Positions 6,836 to 8,944 of a stretch of DNA of 8,944 nt are shown in pieces. This DNA comes from Candidatus Dormiibacterota bacterium. Its GTDB lineage: Bacteria > Chloroflexota > Dormibacteria > Aeolococcales > Aeolococcaceae. The notes beneath the pieces were generated by a model. The model saw only the letters and a program-made list of their open reading frames with translations. It made no database searches and was not told the DNA's origin. Made by a program: the position numbers and the translations under genes. Position 1 is the stretch's first letter; every line of letters begins with the position of its first letter. The stretch covers positions 7,738 to 16,681 of the forward strand of contig DAIDIX010000007.1 of the NCBI GenBank assembly GCA_027451645.1, written 5' to 3'.

Positions 6836-7363
6836 TCAGTCAAGACCCCGTGACATGTCCTGCAATGCAGGAAGATCAATGATCATGATCTCCTTCACAT
6901 TTGTTGAAGCTCCGCACGCTGGGATCTTGAATCTTGCCCAGTTCCGTATCTGACCAGTTGTGTATGCTGACTGCCGGTCAATTAGTAACAGCGTAGTTGG
7001 CACAGGAAAGCGTGCGGGCCAGGCAACCGTTTCCCCATCAGAAATGAGGGCAAGATGCTGCGGGCGTCCAATCTGGTTCCATGCATCATCAGCTATTTTC
7101 GAAAAGTCTGTACCACCACCAAAGATGCCTTTATTCAGGATGAGGCTGAGGATTTCATCCCTGCTTCCCGCGTGTTTCACTGCTGTATCTGTCAGCGCAA
7201 TCCCGGAGATGGTGGAGGGAGGAATATCAGCGATTGCCAGCATGACTTGCTGGAGCTCATGCAGAGGCACGGAACCGGACATGTCGAGAATGATCCCAAC
7301 CGTTCCTACTCCTGCCTTCTGCACCCAGGCAGGAAACGTGACATGCTGATATGCGCCTGCCAT
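6836..7363 (-). CDS. Stand-alone VWA-like (DUF2201-type) MIDAS protein
   Basis: A 175-residue protein from ATG 7363, which follows AGGGAG by 8 nt. GTVGIILDMSGSV (20-32) gives the metal-binding DxSxS motif (27-31), FGGGTDF (81-87) the MIDAS threonine T85, and ALISDGET (105-112) the aspartate D109, so the metal site is complete. The GGGTDF and SDGE motifs resemble the VWA-like C-terminal domain of DUF2201 proteins. Those normally carry an N-terminal metallopeptidase-like domain of 200 or more residues and work beside a MoxR-type AAA ATPase; neither is present here. It probably binds partner proteins through Mg2+. A TTG at 7381 is an alternative start, and the frame stays open to a TAG at 7415-7417. 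It converges with the large plus-strand gene (54-nt gap). Confidence 0.78.
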   Translation of the reverse strand: MAGAYQHVTFPAWVQKAGVGTVGIILDMSGSVPLHELQQVMLAIADIPPSTISGIALTDTAVKHAGSRDEILSLILNKGIFGGGTDFSKIADDAWNQIGRPQHLALISDGETVAWPARFPVPTTLLLIDRQSAYTTGQIRNWARFKIPACGASTNVKEIMIIDLPALQDMSRGLD

Positions 7364-7715
7364 GCAGAATACTCCCTGCAACTCATGTGGAACATACTCG
7401 ATGTTGATGCTATTCTAGCTGAGCGTAAGGGACAGCGCACGGACCACAGTATCAGGAGAATATCCATGCTCCAAGTGCAGCTCTACAGATGAAGAATGCG
7501 CACTCCAATTTCTTTCTTGAGGAGTGGGATATGGGCTTCCTGCCTACCCATGCGAGTTCATGCTGCAGATAGGGTAGACGAACTCTGGTAGGGAAAAGTT
7601 TTGTACCGCTAGGGTATATCAGTGGTGATCATCTGACATTTTCCCATCTCCGGAAGTCCAGCCGCGCAAGCAGGAACTACAGGGCACGCTTGTTGCAAAG
7701 GAGGGAGTAGAAATA
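7364..7715. other. 352-bp stretch, possible gene remnants
   Basis: No intact gene is seen. On the minus strand, in the frame of the VWA gene, 42 codons between TAG stops at 7544-7546 and 7415-7417 read like protein (for example VELHLEHGYSPDTVVRAL) but contain no ATG or GTG. In a neighbouring frame a short ORF begins MGRQEAHIPLLKKEIGVRIL. This may be the frameshifted or decayed remains of a small gene, or of the missing N-terminal part of the VWA protein. On the plus strand, a protein-like frame runs from 7629 into the small ORF at 7716. CACTCC/GGAGTG at 7501-7506/7521-7526 is a weak inverted repeat. Confidence 0.35.
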
Positions 7716-7859
7716 TTGCGCCGAGGAAAGCAGGAAGTCCAGGTGGGATTGCAGACCTTCCGTGAAATGGAACTTCCTGCACTACATAGTGCACTCAAGT
7801 CTGTTCCGCACGATTTAGCCCAGATGATTGGTTCACACCACATCCAGGAGAAAAATTGA
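7716..7859 (+). CDS. Small hypothetical protein, 47 residues
   Basis: A TTG start at 7716 follows a near-perfect Shine-Dalgarno, AAGGAGG at 7698-7704, by 11 nt. The product begins MRRGKQEVQVGLQTFREMEL and ends AQMIGSHHIQEKN. It is soluble, rich in charged residues and Gln, and probably helical; I recognise no family. The same frame is open and protein-like upstream to a TGA at 7626-7628 (GTLVAKEGVEIL, for example), but it has no ATG, GTG or TTG there, so a longer protein would need an unusual start such as ATT 7638 or an upstream mutation. It converges with the DUF4190-type gene. The composition and ribosome site argue for coding; conservation is unknown. Confidence 0.45.
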   Translation: MRRGKQEVQVGLQTFREMELPALHSALKSVPHDLAQMIGSHHIQEKN

Positions 7860-7929
7860 ATCTCAGCAGTCCTTGGATCAGGTCCTTGCTCATCATATGG
7901 GGGGCCAATCCTGTTCGACTTTTGGCAAG

Positions 7930-8336
7930 TCAGAGTGAATGCGGAAGGACTGCAGTGAGCAGGATACCCAACAGCAGGGCACGTGCAATGAGCACGGGCT
8001 CAACGACATTGACAGATATGGCTGCAATGGAAAATCCAGTTCCCCGAAGAGCTCCGCTCGATTTCCGGATTGAGACGAGAACAATGATTCCGATGACGAT
8101 TGCACAGGGAGACAGTACGGGAATGGCAATTGCGAGAAAGCCCAGACCTAAGGTGAGGATTCCAGTGGTGAGAAGTGTGGCTTGTGGCTGAACCATTCCA
8201 GTTGGGATCGAGGTCGCACTCCACAGAGAACCTCCTGTCAGCGGGGGAAGTTCAGGGGTGGGGGAGTGGTGTTGAGCAGAGGTGCTTCCGGTTCAGGAAG
8301 TGTCGGCTCAGATGGTGGCTGCGAATGACCGATCAC
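7930..8336 (-). pseudogene. Second DUF4190-type membrane protein, frameshifted
   Basis: Two minus-strand frames together give one DUF4190-like protein. The first, from GTG 8336 (GGAG 10 nt upstream), reads as a Pro/Glu-rich tail (IGHSQPPSEPTLPEPEAPLL) and ends at a TGA at 8238-8240. The second continues as LPPLTGGSLWSATSIPTGMV and then hydrophobic helices around the loop SIRKSSGALRGTGFSIAAIS, the family's basic motif. One extra C in the run of five C (8243-8247 as G on the plus strand) would join the frames into about 135 residues. Without it, translation of the membrane part would have to start internally, for example at ATG 8196 (88 residues). A natural mutation, a base-calling error in the homopolymer and slippage are all possible. 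It is a paralogue of the 3206-3694 protein in architecture. Confidence 0.6.
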
Positions 8337-8399
8337 AGCGAGAAATCTCCACGGAGGTGCTTTGTGCTTGTGAGGCTGCAAGACATCTCTTGAGCCAGG

Positions 8400-8789
8400 T
8401 CAGGTGTGAGCACGCACTTCTATGGTTACTGTCCCAGCATGGGGAAGAACAGGAGGATCAGGGAGAGCTATGAGGACTACACTGCCAGGCGCAATAGCGT
8501 AGTAGCTTGCTATGCTCGTCCCAACAGGCATGTAGCAGGGAGATGGCCATACTGGCCCACAGCCTGAGTAGTCAGCAAGCACTTTCCTGTCGCTTGAGCT
8601 AAGGTTTGTGGAACCTCCGGGAAATATGATGTTCTCCCCGACAGGAACGATGATCATGCCTCCAAGGTCGGCGCTCGTTACTTCTGTGGAGCCACCATGG
8701 GTAACGCGGCTGTGTCCCAACACGGTTGCACATGAAGTTGCACTGCAGAGCACTACGAAAATTGTGAAGGAAATGCCTCTAAGATTCAT
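8400..8789 (-). CDS. Secreted protein, chagasin/Ig-like domain
   Basis: A 129-residue protein from ATG 8789, chosen because it puts a signal peptide at the N-terminus: basic MNLR, hydrophobic GISFTIFVVL, then SATSC with a possible but imperfect lipobox cysteine at C20. Upstream ATG 8858 would bury this signal. The mature part is beta-rich. GGMIIVPVGENIIFPGG (43-59) and YYAIAPGSVVLIALPDP (96-112), ending TVTIEVRA, follow the pattern of chagasin-type (I42) peptidase inhibitors or bacterial Ig-like domains, with an x-A-x-x-PG-x-x-x-[LI] strand. C77 and C85 could form a disulfide in the CGPVWPSPC loop. No intact NPTTG inhibitor loop is visible, so inhibition is not claimed. No strong ribosome site precedes it. 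The DUF4190-type gene follows after 63 nt, probably cotranscribed. Confidence 0.6.
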   Translation of the reverse strand: MNLRGISFTIFVVLCSATSCATVLGHSRVTHGGSTEVTSADLGGMIIVPVGENIIFPGGSTNLSSSDRKVLADYSGCGPVWPSPCYMPVGTSIASYYAIAPGSVVLIALPDPPVLPHAGTVTIEVRAHT

Positions 8790-8890
8790 GTTCGAATGGT
8801 GACATGAATGCACATGACATTCTGCTATATCCCTGGAACAATCCTGCAGTGGTGCCATGCATGCACGTACTTGAAGAGAAGGAAGGAACT

Positions 8891-8944
8891 ATGCTTCGTT
8901 CGGCATTTTGCTTAAAGGAGCTAGAAGAGATTCCCTATTCAACT
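8891..8944 (+). CDS. 5' end of an unidentified gene (cut by window edge)
   Basis: ATG 8891 follows GAAGGAAGGAACT, with AAGGA a good Shine-Dalgarno about 4 nt away and an earlier AAGGA behind it. The frame is open for 18 codons to the window end (MLRSAFCLKELEEIPYST). It is divergent from the secreted-protein gene with a 101-nt gap, a normal layout for two promoters. Too short to name. Confidence 0.4.
   Translation, partial: MLRSAFCLKELEEIPYST

Overview
The window is bacterial, of mid GC content (roughly half, by eye), with compact intergenic gaps, Shine-Dalgarno-type ribosome sites, frequent GTG/TTG starts and a strong taste for GCA alanine codons. There is one tRNA gene, without an encoded CCA end. 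Several small families in unknown contexts (DUF4190, DUF4342, DUF433/DUF5615, a lone VWA domain, a degenerate phosphoribosyltransferase-like protein) would suit a Patescibacteria/CPR genome such as Peribacteria. That placement is inference only; no phylogenetic marker gene is present. No insertion sequence, phage gene, CRISPR array or rRNA is visible.

Left third, minus strand (2381 down to 63): four closely packed genes read as one transcription unit: an aldose 1-epimerase-like enzyme, a small zinc metallopeptidase with HEWVH, a DUF433 antitoxin-like protein and a DUF5615 PIN-like toxin whose start overlaps the antitoxin stop by ATGA. The last two form a typical type II toxin-antitoxin pair. 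A 9-bp perfect hairpin follows the toxin gene.

Middle (2382-4818): a divergent gap leads to a plus-strand DUF4342 membrane protein. A minus-strand DUF4190 membrane protein and a plus-strand SAM-dependent methyltransferase follow, separated by about 400-bp stretches (2792-3205 and 3695-4092) that hold no confident gene but do hold open frames on both strands. A tRNA-Leu(UAA) lies at 4736-4818.

Right half: a large plus-strand gene (4994-6781) encodes about 595 residues with two tandem copies of a phosphoribosyltransferase-like unit whose PRPP loops are altered, the second one strongly. It converges on a minus-strand gene for a stand-alone VWA (MIDAS) domain of the DUF2201 type. Upstream of the VWA gene lies a 350-bp stretch with traces of broken coding sequence, then a small plus-strand ORF with a good ribosome site that is easily missed (7716-7859). 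Next come a second DUF4190-type membrane protein, apparently frameshifted in a run of five C, and a secreted chagasin/Ig-like protein with a signal peptide. A plus-strand gene begins at 8891 and runs off the right end.

The most unusual item is the duplicated, catalytically altered phosphoribosyltransferase-like protein. The most checkable is the frameshift in the second DUF4190 gene. I see no multi-gene defence or biosynthetic system beyond the toxin-antitoxin pair.
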